Shown one piece after another: positions 36,379 through 45,514 of a DNA stretch of 64,000 bases. How positions within the stretch are numbered: the stretch's first letter is position 1; each line of letters opens with the position of its first letter. The notes below the pieces were generated by a model. It was not told the origin of the DNA. It made no database searches and saw only the letters and a program-made list of their open reading frames with translations. Made by a program: the position numbers and the translations under genes. The stretch is taken from NCBI GenBank assembly GCA_900537125.1, contig UNRJ01000007.1:229100-293099 (forward strand). Reading direction: 5' to 3'. This DNA is from Rhodobacteraceae bacterium Alg238-R152. GTDB taxonomy: Bacteria; Pseudomonadota; Alphaproteobacteria; Rhodobacterales; Rhodobacteraceae.

Positions 36379-36410
36379 AGACAAGCCTTCCAACGAGGGA
36401 AATGGAAAAT

Positions 36411-37217
36411 ATGGCGCACGCTAAAAATCACGATTATCACATTTTGGCCCCCTCCTGGTGGCCGTTCCTTGGTGCTCTCGGCGGCTTTATCATGCTGTTT
36501 GGCGCAGTTGTTTGGATGCACGACAATGGCCCTTGGATGTTCCTTGTTGGCCTGATCGGCGTTCTCTATGTCATGTTCGGCTGGTGGGCTGAGGTGATTG
36601 CAGAAAGCAAAGTGGGCGACCACACACCGGTGGTACAGATTGGCCTTCGCTACGGCTTTATCCTGTTCATCATGTCCGAAGTGATGTTCTTTGCGGCATG
36701 GTTTTGGACGTTCTTCAAGCACCGCATGTACCCAATGGACCCGGCAGGCAACAGCCCAGCTGTGGACGGTCCTTGGCCGCCCGTTGGAATCGAGACCTTT
36801 GATCCGTGGCACCTGCCGCTGATCAACACATTGATCTTGCTGTGCTCGGGGTGTGCTGCAACTTGGGCGCACCACGCACTGGCGCATGAAAACAACCGCA
36901 AAGACATGAAAAACGGTCTGATCATCGCGGTTTTGCTGGGGCTGATCTTCACCGTGTTCCAGGCTTATGAATACAGCCACGCGGCGTTCAGCTTCTCCGG
37001 CAACATCTATGGGGCGTCGTTCTTCATGGCGACAGGTTTCCACGGTTTCCACGTCGTTATTGGCACGATCTTCCTGTTTGTGTGTCTGCTGCGTTTGAAT
37101 GCGGGTCACTTCACCCCAGAGAAGCATGTCGGTTTTGAGGCGGCTGCCTGGTACTGGCACTTTGTGGATGTGGTTTGGCTGTTCCTGTTTGCAGCGGTCT
37201 ACATCTGGGGCCAGTAA
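36411..37217 (+). CDS. ctaE: Cytochrome c oxidase subunit III
   Basis: A 268-residue subunit III with seven TM helices. Conserved blocks are [72 protein letters not shown] and [19 protein letters not shown] prefer ATG at 36411 ([10 protein letters not shown]), with GAGGGA at a good distance; the ATG at 36402 lies too close to it. It stabilises the catalytic core. Confidence 0.96.
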   Translation: MAHAKNHDYHILAPSWWPFLGALGGFIMLFGAVVWMHDNGPWMFLVGLIGVLYVMFGWWAEVIAESKVGDHTPVVQIGLRYGFILFIMSEVMFFAAWFWTFFKHRMYPMDPAGNSPAVDGPWPPVGIETFDPWHLPLINTLILLCSGCAATWAHHALAHENNRKDMKNGLIIAVLLGLIFTVFQAYEYSHAAFSFSGNIYGASFFMATGFHGFHVVIGTIFLFVCLLRLNAGHFTPEKHVGFEAAAWYWHFVDVVWLFLFAAVYIWGQ

Positions 37218-37317
37218 GCGTCTCAGCAAAAGGTTGATCCTTTTGAGTGGATACGATTAAAGCAAAGCGCGGTGGGGTTCTCCTGCCGCGCTTTCACTTT
37301 CTAGAAGGATCACTGAC

Positions 37318-37995
37318 TTGCGCCGACTGTTCTTGCCTTTGTTTTTTGGCATTTTGGGTACGGTTGTGCTGGTGTCGCTGGGCACCTGGCAGATGCAGCG
37401 GATGACCTGGAAGCAAAGTGTGATCGCGGACATCAATGCGCGGATTGCAAGTGATCCTGTGGCGTTGCCCAATCCAATTGATGCGCAGCGGGATAAGTAT
37501 CTGCCCGTCGCCACTTCTGGCACAATTCTTGAGGACGAAATCCATCTGTTGGCAAGCACGCGGGATGTGGGGGCGGTCTATCGCCTTGTATCAGCGTTTG
37601 AGACCGACGGTGGTCGCCGTATCATGGTCGACCGTGGTTGGATCAATACCGAGGACAAAGACACGCCTCGGTCTGCACATGCGGCAGACGTGATAGGCAA
37701 CCTGCATTGGCCTCAGGAACGTGATGGTTTTACGCCACCAAACGATGTTGACGGCAACATCTGGTTTGCACGCGACGTGGATCAGATGGCGGCAGTGCTC
37801 AACACAGAGCCTGTCTTGCTTATTGTGCGCGAAGACTCTGACAAGGGCGTTTTTGTCACGCCCTTACCAGTGGACACGACCACTTTGCCCAACAATCACC
37901 TTGAATATGTTCTGACATGGTATGGACTGGCAATTGTCTGGGTGGGCATGACCCTGTATTACCTGCGTCGGATGCGCAAAACCAAAAAGGCCTGA
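37318..37995 (+). CDS. SURF1 family cytochrome oxidase biogenesis protein
   Basis: A 225-residue Shy1/Surf1 protein involved in heme a insertion into subunit I. TM helices lie at the N-terminus (LFLPLFFGILGTVVLVSLGTW) and C-terminus (WYGLAIVWVGMTLYYLRRM); the loop has the family motif MVDRGWINTEDKD. The gene starts with TTG at 37318, with AAGGA 9 bases upstream. A weak hairpin (37264-37294) separates it from ctaE. Confidence 0.9.
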   Translation: MRRLFLPLFFGILGTVVLVSLGTWQMQRMTWKQSVIADINARIASDPVALPNPIDAQRDKYLPVATSGTILEDEIHLLASTRDVGAVYRLVSAFETDGGRRIMVDRGWINTEDKDTPRSAHAADVIGNLHWPQERDGFTPPNDVDGNIWFARDVDQMAAVLNTEPVLLIVREDSDKGVFVTPLPVDTTTLPNNHLEYVLTWYGLAIVWVGMTLYYLRRMRKTKKA

Positions 37996-38000
37996 GTGAC

Positions 38001-39389
38001 GTGAAATATATTTCGACCCGTGGAAATGCCCCGGAGCTGAGCTTTGAAGAGGCCATGTTGACCGGTCTTGCACGTGATGGCGGGCTGTATGTCCCAGAGA
38101 GCATTCCAACGCTGAGTGCGGACGAGATTGCCGGATTGGCGGGCAAGTCTTATGAAGAAGCGGCGTTTATCGTGATGCGCCCGTTTGTGGGTGATGCGTT
38201 CACCGATGATGAGTTCAAAGGCATCATTGCACGGGCTTATGCCAACTTCCGCCACGAGGCGCGCGCGCCTTTGGTGCAGTTGGCGTCCAACCATTACTTG
38301 CTGGAGCTTTTCCACGGCCCGACGCTGGCCTTCAAAGACTTTGCGATGCAGCTGATTGGTCAGCTGTTCCAGTTCTCGCTGGCGCGTCGCAACGAGCGCG
38401 TGACAATTGTGGGCGCGACCTCCGGTGATACGGGTTCCGCGGCAATCGAGGCGTTCCGGGGCCTCGACAATGTGGATGTGTTCATCCTGTTCCCGCATGG
38501 CCGCGTGTCTGACATTCAACGCAAGCAGATGACCACACCTGAGGATGCCAATGTGCACGCTCTAGCGCTGGATGGTGATTTTGACGATTGCCAAGCCAAA
38601 CTCAAAGATATGTTCAACGATTTTGAGTTCCGAGATGGCGTGAAACTGGCGGGCGTGAACTCGATCAACTGGGCGCGGGTGTTGGCACAGGTGGTATATT
38701 ACTTCACCTCGGCAGTGTCCTTGGGCGCGCCGCATCGCAAGGTGAGCTTCACCGTGCCAACTGGCAATTTTGGCGATATCTTTGCAGGTCACATTGCCAA
38801 GAAGATGGGCCTGCCCATTGACCGGCTGGTGATCGCGACCAACCAGAACGACATTCTGCACCGCACCATGGAAACCGGCGCCTACACCAAAGAGGGCGTG
38901 ACCCCGTCGATTAGCCCATCGATGGACATTCAGGTCAGCTCCAATTTCGAGCGGGCGTTGTTTGACGCCTATGGGCGCGATGGCAATGCCGTGGCGCAGT
39001 TGATGGAAGAGCTTAATGACGGGTCGTTTGCGATCTCCCAAGGTGCGATGGAAACGCTGCGCGAACATTTTGACAGTGGCTGTGCCTCTGAAGAAGAAAC
39101 CAAAACAACCATTGCCTCCGAATTTACCGCGAGTGGAGAAGTTCTTTGCCCCCACTCGGCGGTTGGCGTAAAGGTCGCGGATGCCTATTTGGGCGAGGTG
39201 CCTATGGTCACGTTGGCCACGGCACACCCAGCGAAGTTCCCGGATGCGGTTGAAGCCGCGATGGGGACACGCCCGGCACTACCACCGCATATGGCGGATA
39301 TGATGGATAAAGACGAACGTGTAACTCGTGTTCCCAATGATTTGGGCGCATTGGAAGCGCTTATCAAGGAACGGATATCACAGCGTTGA
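38001..39389 (+). CDS. thrC: Threonine synthase
   Basis: A 462-residue PLP enzyme that converts O-phosphohomoserine to threonine. The PLP Lys is at 112 in GPTLAFKDFAMQ. The SGDTGSAAIEAFRG loop and PTGNFGDIFAGHIAKKMGLP phosphate-binding region are typical. The start is GTG at 38001 (VKYISTRGNAPELSFEEAML), 5 bp after the surf1 stop. The stop overlaps the start of the M16 protease gene by 3 bp. Confidence 0.97.
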   Translation: MKYISTRGNAPELSFEEAMLTGLARDGGLYVPESIPTLSADEIAGLAGKSYEEAAFIVMRPFVGDAFTDDEFKGIIARAYANFRHEARAPLVQLASNHYLLELFHGPTLAFKDFAMQLIGQLFQFSLARRNERVTIVGATSGDTGSAAIEAFRGLDNVDVFILFPHGRVSDIQRKQMTTPEDANVHALALDGDFDDCQAKLKDMFNDFEFRDGVKLAGVNSINWARVLAQVVYYFTSAVSLGAPHRKVSFTVPTGNFGDIFAGHIAKKMGLPIDRLVIATNQNDILHRTMETGAYTKEGVTPSISPSMDIQVSSNFERALFDAYGRDGNAVAQLMEELNDGSFAISQGAMETLREHFDSGCASEEETKTTIASEFTASGEVLCPHSAVGVKVADAYLGEVPMVTLATAHPAKFPDAVEAAMGTRPALPPHMADMMDKDERVTRVPNDLGALEALIKERISQR

Positions 39390-40648
39390 CGGTTCAACTT
39401 CACACACTCTCCAACGGTTTTCAGATCGCTACGGAACACATGCCGGGGCTTGAGAGCGCCTCGATTGGCATTTGGGTCAGTGCGGGCGGGCGGCACGAGC
39501 GTGCACCGCAAAACGGCATTGCGCATTTTCTGGAGCATATGGCGTTCAAAGGCACCAAACGGCGAAATGCGCTGGAGATTGCGGAGACCATCGAAGACGT
39601 GGGTGGGTATATCAACGCCTACACCAGCCGCGAAGTAACAGCGTATTATGCGCGTGTTTTGAAAAACGATGTGGCACTTGCCTTGGACGTTGTTGGCGAC
39701 ATCGTACTGAACCCGATCTTTGATCCCGACGAGATCGAGATTGAGCGTGGCGTGATCCTGCAAGAGATTGGCCAGGCGCTGGATACACCGGACGATGTGG
39801 TGTTTGACTGGCTGCAAGAGCGGGCCTATCCAGATCAGCCGATTGGGCGCACAATTTTGGGCGAAGACGACCATGTGCGCCGCTTTGGCCGCGACGACCT
39901 CGCAGCGTTTGTGACCGAGCATTACCGGCCTGAACGCATGATACTGTCTGCCGCGGGTGCGGTGGACCACGATGAAATTGTGCGTATGGCCGAAGAAATG
40001 TTTGGTCATCTGGAACGAGGCCCAAAGATTGAGCTAGTGCCAGCACGGTTTGCAGGCGGCGAGTGTCGCACTGAAAAGTCGCTGGAGCAGGCCCATTTTG
40101 CGATTGGATTTGAGAGCCCGGATTATTGCAGCCCGGACATCTACACCGCGCAGATTTACAGCTCGGTATTGGGGGGCGGCATGTCGAGCCGTCTGTTCCA
40201 AGAGGTGCGTGAGAAGCGTGGGCTGTGTTATGCGATTTTTGCCCAGACCGGGGCCTATGCCGACACCGGCATGACCACGATTTATGCGGGCACTTCAGGA
40301 GAGCAGATCGCAGAGCTTGCCGAGATCACCATTGATGAGCTCAAACGCGCCGCCGAGGATATGAACCCGACTGAGATTGCACGGGCACGCACGCAAATGA
40401 AAGCGGGTCTTCTGATGGGGCTGGAAAGCCCGTCTAGCCGGGCAGAACGTCTGGCGCGGATGCAGGCGATCTGGGGGCATATCCCCTCCTTGCCAGAAAC
40501 TGTGGAGCGTATTGACGCGGTCTCCGACGCGGATGTGCGTCGGTTTGCCGAACAGATGGCCAGCCAAGCGCGCAGTGCCATGGCACTCTATGGGCCGGTA
40601 TCAGCCGCGCCGGCGCTGGAAGCTTTGGACGCGAGGCGCGCCGCCTAA
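39386..40648 (+). CDS. M16 family zinc peptidase (processing-protease like)
   Basis: A 420-residue pitrilysin-type protease, similar to the beta subunit of mitochondrial processing peptidase. The inverted zinc motif HxxEH is at residues 47-51 (HFLEHMAFKGT), and the third ligand lies in the helix near IERGVILQEIGQ. It starts with TTG at 39386, overlapping thrC, so its translation is coupled. The thrC-M16-acetyltransferase order after the cta genes is typical of Rhodobacterales. The substrate is unknown. Confidence 0.93.
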   Translation: MTVQLHTLSNGFQIATEHMPGLESASIGIWVSAGGRHERAPQNGIAHFLEHMAFKGTKRRNALEIAETIEDVGGYINAYTSREVTAYYARVLKNDVALALDVVGDIVLNPIFDPDEIEIERGVILQEIGQALDTPDDVVFDWLQERAYPDQPIGRTILGEDDHVRRFGRDDLAAFVTEHYRPERMILSAAGAVDHDEIVRMAEEMFGHLERGPKIELVPARFAGGECRTEKSLEQAHFAIGFESPDYCSPDIYTAQIYSSVLGGGMSSRLFQEVREKRGLCYAIFAQTGAYADTGMTTIYAGTSGEQIAELAEITIDELKRAAEDMNPTEIARARTQMKAGLLMGLESPSSRAERLARMQAIWGHIPSLPETVERIDAVSDADVRRFAEQMASQARSAMALYGPVSAAPALEALDARRAA

Positions 40649-41238
40649 TGCTCCTGACACGTCGCAGGGTCCGGATTGACACGGAGCGCATGACTTTGCG
40701 CCCGCCGATCCATGCTGACTTTCGCGAATGGGCGGAGTTGCGCTCTGCCAGTGCGGATTTCCTGATCCCTTGGGAGCCGGTCTGGGCCAGCGCACATCTG
40801 AGCCGCAAAAGCTTTACCAACCGGGTGTACTGGGCGCAGCGGTCGATCTCCAATGACAGCGCGGTACCTCTGTTTATGTTCCGCCGTACCGACAACGCTT
40901 TGGTGGGCGCGATCACACTGGACAATATCCGCCGAGGTCCGGCGCAAGCCGGGACTTTGGGCTATTGGGTGGGACAACAATTTGCGCGTCAGGGCTTCAT
41001 GAGTGAAGCCATTGAGGCCGTGGTGCATCATGCCTTTATCCGTCTGGACCTGAGCCGGATTGAGGCAGCGTGTTTGCCGGAAAATGTCGCCAGCCGTGGC
41101 GTGTTGGAGAATTCCGGGTTCAAATACGAAGGTGTGGCGCAGAGCTACCTTCAGATCAACGGGCGCTGGCGCACGCATGTTTTGTATGCCGCACTGCGCC
41201 ATGATCGACGTGGGCGTACCTTGGCGGGGCAGGTTTAG
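40648..41238 (+). CDS. RimJ/RimL-like GNAT acetyltransferase
   Basis: A 196-residue GNAT protein of the RimJ type (acetylates N-termini of ribosomal proteins or other proteins). Landmarks are RIDTERMTLRPPIHADFREW, GAITLDNIRRGPAQAGTLGYWV, the acetyl-CoA loop GQQFARQGFMSEAIEAVV and EAACLPENVASRGVLENSGF. Its start shares a base with the M16 protease stop (TAATG), indicating an operon. Confidence 0.92.
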   Translation: MLLTRRRVRIDTERMTLRPPIHADFREWAELRSASADFLIPWEPVWASAHLSRKSFTNRVYWAQRSISNDSAVPLFMFRRTDNALVGAITLDNIRRGPAQAGTLGYWVGQQFARQGFMSEAIEAVVHHAFIRLDLSRIEAACLPENVASRGVLENSGFKYEGVAQSYLQINGRWRTHVLYAALRHDRRGRTLAGQV

Positions 41239-41310
41239 CCCCACCAAAAAACGCGTGAACGCCAGATCGTGTGATATCTGTTATCCTGTCGAGATCCGGG
41301 GGAGGGCAGA

Positions 41311-42120
41311 ATGCGATTTCTTGTGACTTTGTTTGTGATGCTGGCCAGTGCGGTGACCGCGCAGGATCGACGGCCAAGCCATTGCATTGCTTTGGCTGAG
41401 GTGCCGGGGATTGAGTATTTGCACAAAGCGTCGTTTCGCGATCCGGTGGAAAAACATGCGGTGCGGATCAGCTACATCAGCCATGCGTCTTTCCTGATCC
41501 AGAGCCACGATGGCATCGACGTGGTGACCGATTACACGGGGTTTCTGGGGGCAAACACGCTGGTGCCGGATGTGGTCACGATGAACCACGCGCACAACAC
41601 CCATTGGACCACCAACCCCGATCCGGCCATTCCGCATGTGTTGCCGGGGTGGGGGGATTATGGGCTGGGAATAGAGCATCATCTGGATTTGGGATCGATG
41701 TTGGTGCGCAATGTCTCCACCGATATTCGCAGCTTTGGAGGCGTGGAGGAAAAGGGCAACTCAATCTTTGTGTTTGAGGTGGCGGGGCTGTGCATAGGCC
41801 ATTTGGGGCATTTGCATCACGAGCCCAATGAGGCGCAGTATGCGGCACTTGGGCGATTGGATGTGGTGATGGCGGCGGTGGACGGCGGCATGAGCCTGGA
41901 TGTGCCGACCATGATGCGGGTGCTCAGGCGGCTAAAAGCGCAGGTGGTGATCCCGATGCATTGGTTTGAGGAATGGACCTTGAATGCATTTTTGACGGGT
42001 ATGTCGGACGACTATCTGATTGAAAACGAGGGGCGATCCAGTTTGACGGTGAACTTGCGGCATTTGCCGGATCGGCCGACCATCAAGGTGCTGTTACCGC
42101 GCTATCTACAAGATCCATAA
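41311..42120 (+). CDS. Secreted metallo-beta-lactamase-fold hydrolase
   Basis: A 269-residue MBL-fold protein with a signal peptide (MRFLVTLFVMLASAVTAQ). It carries ISYISHASFLIQSHDGIDVV, typical of UlaG/RomA-like hydrolases, then MNHAHNTHW, CIGHLGHLHHEPN and IPMHWFEEW, with several His that could bind metal. The canonical HxHxDH is modified (NHAHNTHW), so the substrate class is uncertain. It is not a proven beta-lactamase. Confidence 0.88.
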   Translation: MRFLVTLFVMLASAVTAQDRRPSHCIALAEVPGIEYLHKASFRDPVEKHAVRISYISHASFLIQSHDGIDVVTDYTGFLGANTLVPDVVTMNHAHNTHWTTNPDPAIPHVLPGWGDYGLGIEHHLDLGSMLVRNVSTDIRSFGGVEEKGNSIFVFEVAGLCIGHLGHLHHEPNEAQYAALGRLDVVMAAVDGGMSLDVPTMMRVLRRLKAQVVIPMHWFEEWTLNAFLTGMSDDYLIENEGRSSLTVNLRHLPDRPTIKVLLPRYLQDP

Positions 42121-42166
42121 GCCATTTTGCGTGGACCTTGGGGCAAGCACCGCGTAGATCACAGGC

Positions 42167-43576
42167 ATGACCTTACATGATGCCTCCCCCGAATTTGTCC
42201 AATCCCTTTCTGAACAGCTGCCTGAGGGCACTTTGCGCGCGCCCGAGCCCCGCTATCTGGAAGAGCCGCGTGGGCGCTCTTTTGGCAATGGCGGCGTTGT
42301 GGCACTGCCGCGGTCGGTGGCGGAGGTGGCGCGCATCGTGAAAGCTTGCGGCGTTGGACAGGTGCCAGTGGTGCCTTATGGCGGTGGCACTGGCCTTGTT
42401 GGTGGACAGATTGTCAGCGATGGGGCCAAGCCGGTGATCTTGTCCTTGGAACGTATGAACAAGGTGCGCGATGTGCGCCCATTGGAAAACGTCATGGTGG
42501 TAGAGGCCGGTGTCATTTTGCAAGACGTGCAGGCGGCGGCTGAGCTGGCGGATCGGTTGTTTCCGCTATCGCTTGGCGCAGAAGGCACCGCACGGATTGG
42601 CGGCAACCTGGCAACCAATGCCGGTGGCGTGAATGTGCTGCGCTATGGCAATGCGCGTGATTTGTGTTTGGGGTTGGAGGCGGTGTTGCCCAACGGGGAG
42701 ATTTGGCACGGGCTTACTCGACTGCGCAAAGACAACACGGGCTATGATTTGCGCAATCTGCTGGTGGGGGCGGAAGGTACTCTGGGCGTGATCACCGCGG
42801 CGACGTTGAAGTTGTTTGCTCGACCCAAATCAGTGGCGACTGCCATCATGGTGGTGACCGATCCGGCAGCAGCCCTGCGGCTTCTGTCTTTGGCGCGTGA
42901 CTGCGTCGGTGAAGCGATCTCTGCTTTTGAACTCCTGCACCGGCACGGCATGGATTTTATGGCTGAGACACTGCCGGATGTGCGGCTGCCGTTTGGCACC
43001 CCCCCTGAATGGTCTGTGCTGATCGAAGTGGGCACAGGCACAGGGGCCGAAGCGCTGCTGGAAGAACTGTTTGGGCTCGCGCTTGAGGAGGGGCTGGTAG
43101 AAGATGGGCTGATTGCTCAAAGCGCACGTCAGAGGGATGATTTCTGGAACCTGCGCGAGCACATTCCTGTGGCCAACAAAGCAATTGGCTCAGTGGCAAG
43201 CCACGACATTTCCCTACCGTTGGAAGCGGTTCCCGCGTTTATCGCTGAAGCCAGCGCCAAGATAGCAGCGCAAAGCCCGCTGCGCATCAACTGCTTTGGG
43301 CATCTGGGTGATGGTAATTTGCACTACAATCTGTTCCCGCCCAAAGGCCGCAGCCGTCATGACTTTGACGATATCCGCCATGACCTGAGCACCTTGGTTT
43401 ATGATCTTGTCCATCAATATGGTGGCTCTTTCAGCGCAGAGCATGGTGTGGGACGTTTGAAGGTGGGCGATCTTGAGACCTACGGCGATCCAACCCGCTT
43501 GGCTGCGATGCGCGCCATCAAAACCGCGCTGGATCCCCAAGGGATTATGAACCCGGGTGCGGTCCTAGCGCCCTAA
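42167..43576 (+). CDS. FAD-linked oxidase (GlcD/D-2-hydroxyacid dehydrogenase type)
   Basis: A 469-residue flavoprotein of the PCMH/GlcD family, which oxidises D-lactate, glycolate or D-2-hydroxyglutarate. The FAD domain has VPVVPYGGGTGLVGGQIVSD, ARIGGNLATNAGGVNVLRYG and LVGAEGTLGVITAATLKLF. The C-terminal domain has NCFGHLGDGNLHYNLFPP and FSAEHGVGRLKVGDL with the metal/substrate His residues. Which hydroxyacid it uses is not evident. It stands alone. Confidence 0.93.
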   Translation: MTLHDASPEFVQSLSEQLPEGTLRAPEPRYLEEPRGRSFGNGGVVALPRSVAEVARIVKACGVGQVPVVPYGGGTGLVGGQIVSDGAKPVILSLERMNKVRDVRPLENVMVVEAGVILQDVQAAAELADRLFPLSLGAEGTARIGGNLATNAGGVNVLRYGNARDLCLGLEAVLPNGEIWHGLTRLRKDNTGYDLRNLLVGAEGTLGVITAATLKLFARPKSVATAIMVVTDPAAALRLLSLARDCVGEAISAFELLHRHGMDFMAETLPDVRLPFGTPPEWSVLIEVGTGTGAEALLEELFGLALEEGLVEDGLIAQSARQRDDFWNLREHIPVANKAIGSVASHDISLPLEAVPAFIAEASAKIAAQSPLRINCFGHLGDGNLHYNLFPPKGRSRHDFDDIRHDLSTLVYDLVHQYGGSFSAEHGVGRLKVGDLETYGDPTRLAAMRAIKTALDPQGIMNPGAVLAP

Positions 43577-43606
43577 GCATTCATTGCCGTAAAATATACT
43601 GGGGGT

Positions 43607-43625
43607 GGCCCTGCCTGGCAGGGCC
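43607..43625. terminator. Hairpin between convergent oxidase and apt genes
   Basis: GGCCCTG (43607-43613) pairs with CAGGGCC (43619-43625) around a 5-base loop in the 64-bp gap between two convergent genes. It lacks a T tract on either strand, so it may act with other factors or not at all. Confidence 0.4.
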
Positions 43626-43640
43626 GGGAGCAAAGCCCCT

Positions 43641-44180
43641 TTACAGCCCGTCGAACTCACACAGCACCGAGACATCCATGCCCATGGCCTCTAGTTTCTT
43701 ACGGCCTCCAAGCTCTGGCAGGTCGATGATAAACGAGCAGCTGATGATCTCGCCGCCCAGACGCTCGATCAGCTTGATGCCGGCTTCGGCGGTACCACCG
43801 GTGGCTAGCAAGTCATCAACGACCAGGATTTGCTCGCCGGGCTGAATCGCATCGTCATGGATCTCGACAATCGCTTCGCCGTACTCCAGCTTGTAGTCCT
43901 GCGAAATGGTGGTGCCAGGCAGCTTGCCCTTTTTGCGGATGGGCACAAAACCAACGCTGAGCTGGTGTGCGATGGCACCGCCGAGAATAAAGCCGCGCGC
44001 TTCTAGCCCAACCACCTTATCGATGCGTGTGCCCGCATAGGGGTGCAGCATCTGGTCAATTGCCATGCGAAACCCACGCGGGTCGGCAAACAATGTGGTG
44101 ACATCCCGAAACATAATGCCTTCATGCGGGAAATCGACAATAGTGCGAATGTAATCTTTGACGTCGGCGCTTTTGGGCAT
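43641..44180 (-). CDS. apt: Adenine phosphoribosyltransferase
   Basis: A 179-residue purine salvage enzyme making AMP from adenine and PRPP. The PRPP motif is [20 protein letters not shown]; upstream are [20 protein letters not shown] and [19 protein letters not shown]. The start [10 protein letters not shown] at 44180 is that of relatives; the longer in-frame reading overlaps the divergent small gene and lacks conserved sequence. Codon use is typical. Confidence 0.96.
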   Translation of the reverse strand: MPKSADVKDYIRTIVDFPHEGIMFRDVTTLFADPRGFRMAIDQMLHPYAGTRIDKVVGLEARGFILGGAIAHQLSVGFVPIRKKGKLPGTTISQDYKLEYGEAIVEIHDDAIQPGEQILVVDDLLATGGTAEAGIKLIERLGGEIISCSFIIDLPELGGRKKLEAMGMDVSVLCEFDGL

Positions 44181-44343
44181 CTCTGGTTTCCGTAGTAAAT
44201 TCAGACGGAGCAGGTTTGGCGGATGTGACGGCCTCACGCAAGAGTGGAGTTTGTCGCGGTGCGACGACTTTGTTCTGGACCGAGTCGGGGCGGTATCTGT
44301 AAGCAGAGTGAATATCGCACAATGGCATAGGGATGGACGTCGC

Positions 44344-44556
44344 GTGGGATCGAAGACAGAAACAACGTCAAAATCAAAGGCCCCAAAGGCCAAGTCCAAA
44401 ACCAAGTCCAAATCTAAGAAGGACAGTCAATTGGTGCTGCGACTGGACAAGGAAGAGCGGGATGATTTTGTCGACCTGTGCAAAGAGATGGACACCAGTG
44501 CGGCGCGTGAAATTCGCGGATTTATCCGGAAATTCATGAAGAAAAACAAAACCTAG
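44344..44556 (+). CDS. Small Lys-rich protein with a ribbon-helix-helix-like end
   Basis: About 70 residues. The first half is a low-complexity Lys/Ser stretch ([20 protein letters not shown]). The second half, [20 protein letters not shown], has a strand followed by two helices ([18 protein letters not shown]), the order of ribbon-helix-helix DNA-binding domains. GTG at 44344 is the likeliest start. Its stop codon overlaps that of the convergent LysE gene. The basic tail plus RHH fold suggests a small nucleic-acid-binding protein, an inference only. Confidence 0.65.
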   Translation: MGSKTETTSKSKAPKAKSKTKSKSKKDSQLVLRLDKEERDDFVDLCKEMDTSAAREIRGFIRKFMKKNKT

Positions 44557-45182
44557 GTCGCACGCTTTAAGGTTGCCGTCAGCACCCCCATCGCCATCAA
44601 GGTTACACCGCCAAGCCGAGTCAGTCCGTGCATGACAGCCGGGCGTTCAATGCGCGCGCGCAGACGGTCCGCCAGCAGCGCATAGGCCAGCGCATTGAGT
44701 GCTGCGAGGGTGACAAAAGTTGCGATCAGGATCGTAAACTGTGGCAGCATCGGCGCGGCGGGATCAATGAACTGTGGCACAAAGGCAATAAAAAAACCGA
44801 TGCTTTTGGGGTTGAGCGCTGTGACCGCGGCAGCATGGCCAAACACGCCGCGGGCGGGCAGGTTGGCAGATTTGCTGAGATCACCCAGACTGGCGTGTCC
44901 AGCGCTGCGCGCCATCTTGAAGCCCAGCCAGAGCAAGTAGGCCGCGCCCAGCCATTTGAGCACCATAAATGCCGTAGCTGAGGCCAAAACAAGTGCGCCC
45001 AAACCCAAGAGGGAGGCAGTCATGGCAATCAGGTCGCCAAACGCAACACCAGCCGCCGTGGCCACAGCCACTTTGCGACCTTGCGTGAGCGCATAGCTCA
45101 GCACCAGAAGAATGGTAGGGCCGGGGATCATTAGGAGGGCTATGGAGGCGGCGACAAAGGTCAGCCAGAGGTCAAGGGACAT
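44553..45182 (-). CDS. LysE family translocator
   Basis: A 209-residue membrane protein of the LysE/RhtB family with about six TM helices. It shows SIALLMIPGPTILLVLSYAL, the GVAFGDLIAMTASLLGLGAL motif, WLGAAYLLWLGFKMAR and LNPKSIGFFIAFVPQFIDP. Family members export amino acids such as lysine, homoserine lactone or threonine. The substrate is unknown. Confidence 0.92.
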   Translation of the reverse strand: MSLDLWLTFVAASIALLMIPGPTILLVLSYALTQGRKVAVATAAGVAFGDLIAMTASLLGLGALVLASATAFMVLKWLGAAYLLWLGFKMARSAGHASLGDLSKSANLPARGVFGHAAAVTALNPKSIGFFIAFVPQFIDPAAPMLPQFTILIATFVTLAALNALAYALLADRLRARIERPAVMHGLTRLGGVTLMAMGVLTATLKRAT

Positions 45183-45378
45183 GGGGTCGGCTCTCGCGAA
45201 TCAGGGGGACGGTGTGCGTCACATTTGGCTCAACTAAGCCGGGCCGGCCGAGACTTGTGCAAGCACAGTTTTATGCTTTCGCGATCAGGAGTTAGCTTCG
45301 GAAAATTGCACAAGCGGGACAAAACTTGCCGGCTGTGGTATAAAAGCTCTTATTTTGTTGAGTTTAGTGAGGTTTGTT

Positions 45379-45501
45379 ATGAAGCATTTTTACGCTTTTT
45401 TGACCGTTTTTGTTCTCCTGTCTCCTAGCATCGTTGAGGCCCAGACCCAATGCCCTAGAACCCATTATCCATGTGGCTCCGGTAGCTGCTGTTCGCGATA
45501 A
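45379..45501 (+). CDS. Tiny secreted Cys-rich peptide (40 aa precursor)
   Basis: A short gene: ATG at 45379, stop TAA at 45499-45501. GAGG sits 7 bases upstream. The precursor has a classic signal peptide (MKHFYAFLTVFVLLSPSIVE, cleavage likely after VEA), then a mature peptide of about 19 residues, QTQCPRTHYPCGSGSCCSR, with four Cys in a C-x6-C-x4-CC pattern. Two disulphides could form after export. The DNA around it is visibly A/T-richer than the neighbours. The next gene starts 13 bp later. I recognise no family; the role (toxin, pheromone, metal binding, structural) is unknown. Confidence 0.7.
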   Translation: MKHFYAFLTVFVLLSPSIVEAQTQCPRTHYPCGSGSCCSR

Positions 45502-45514
45502 AGAGGGCGGGATC

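Noticed and set aside
43607..43625. Strong terminator between the FAD oxidase and apt genes
   Set aside because: A stem exists but has no T run in either direction, so only a weak call was kept.
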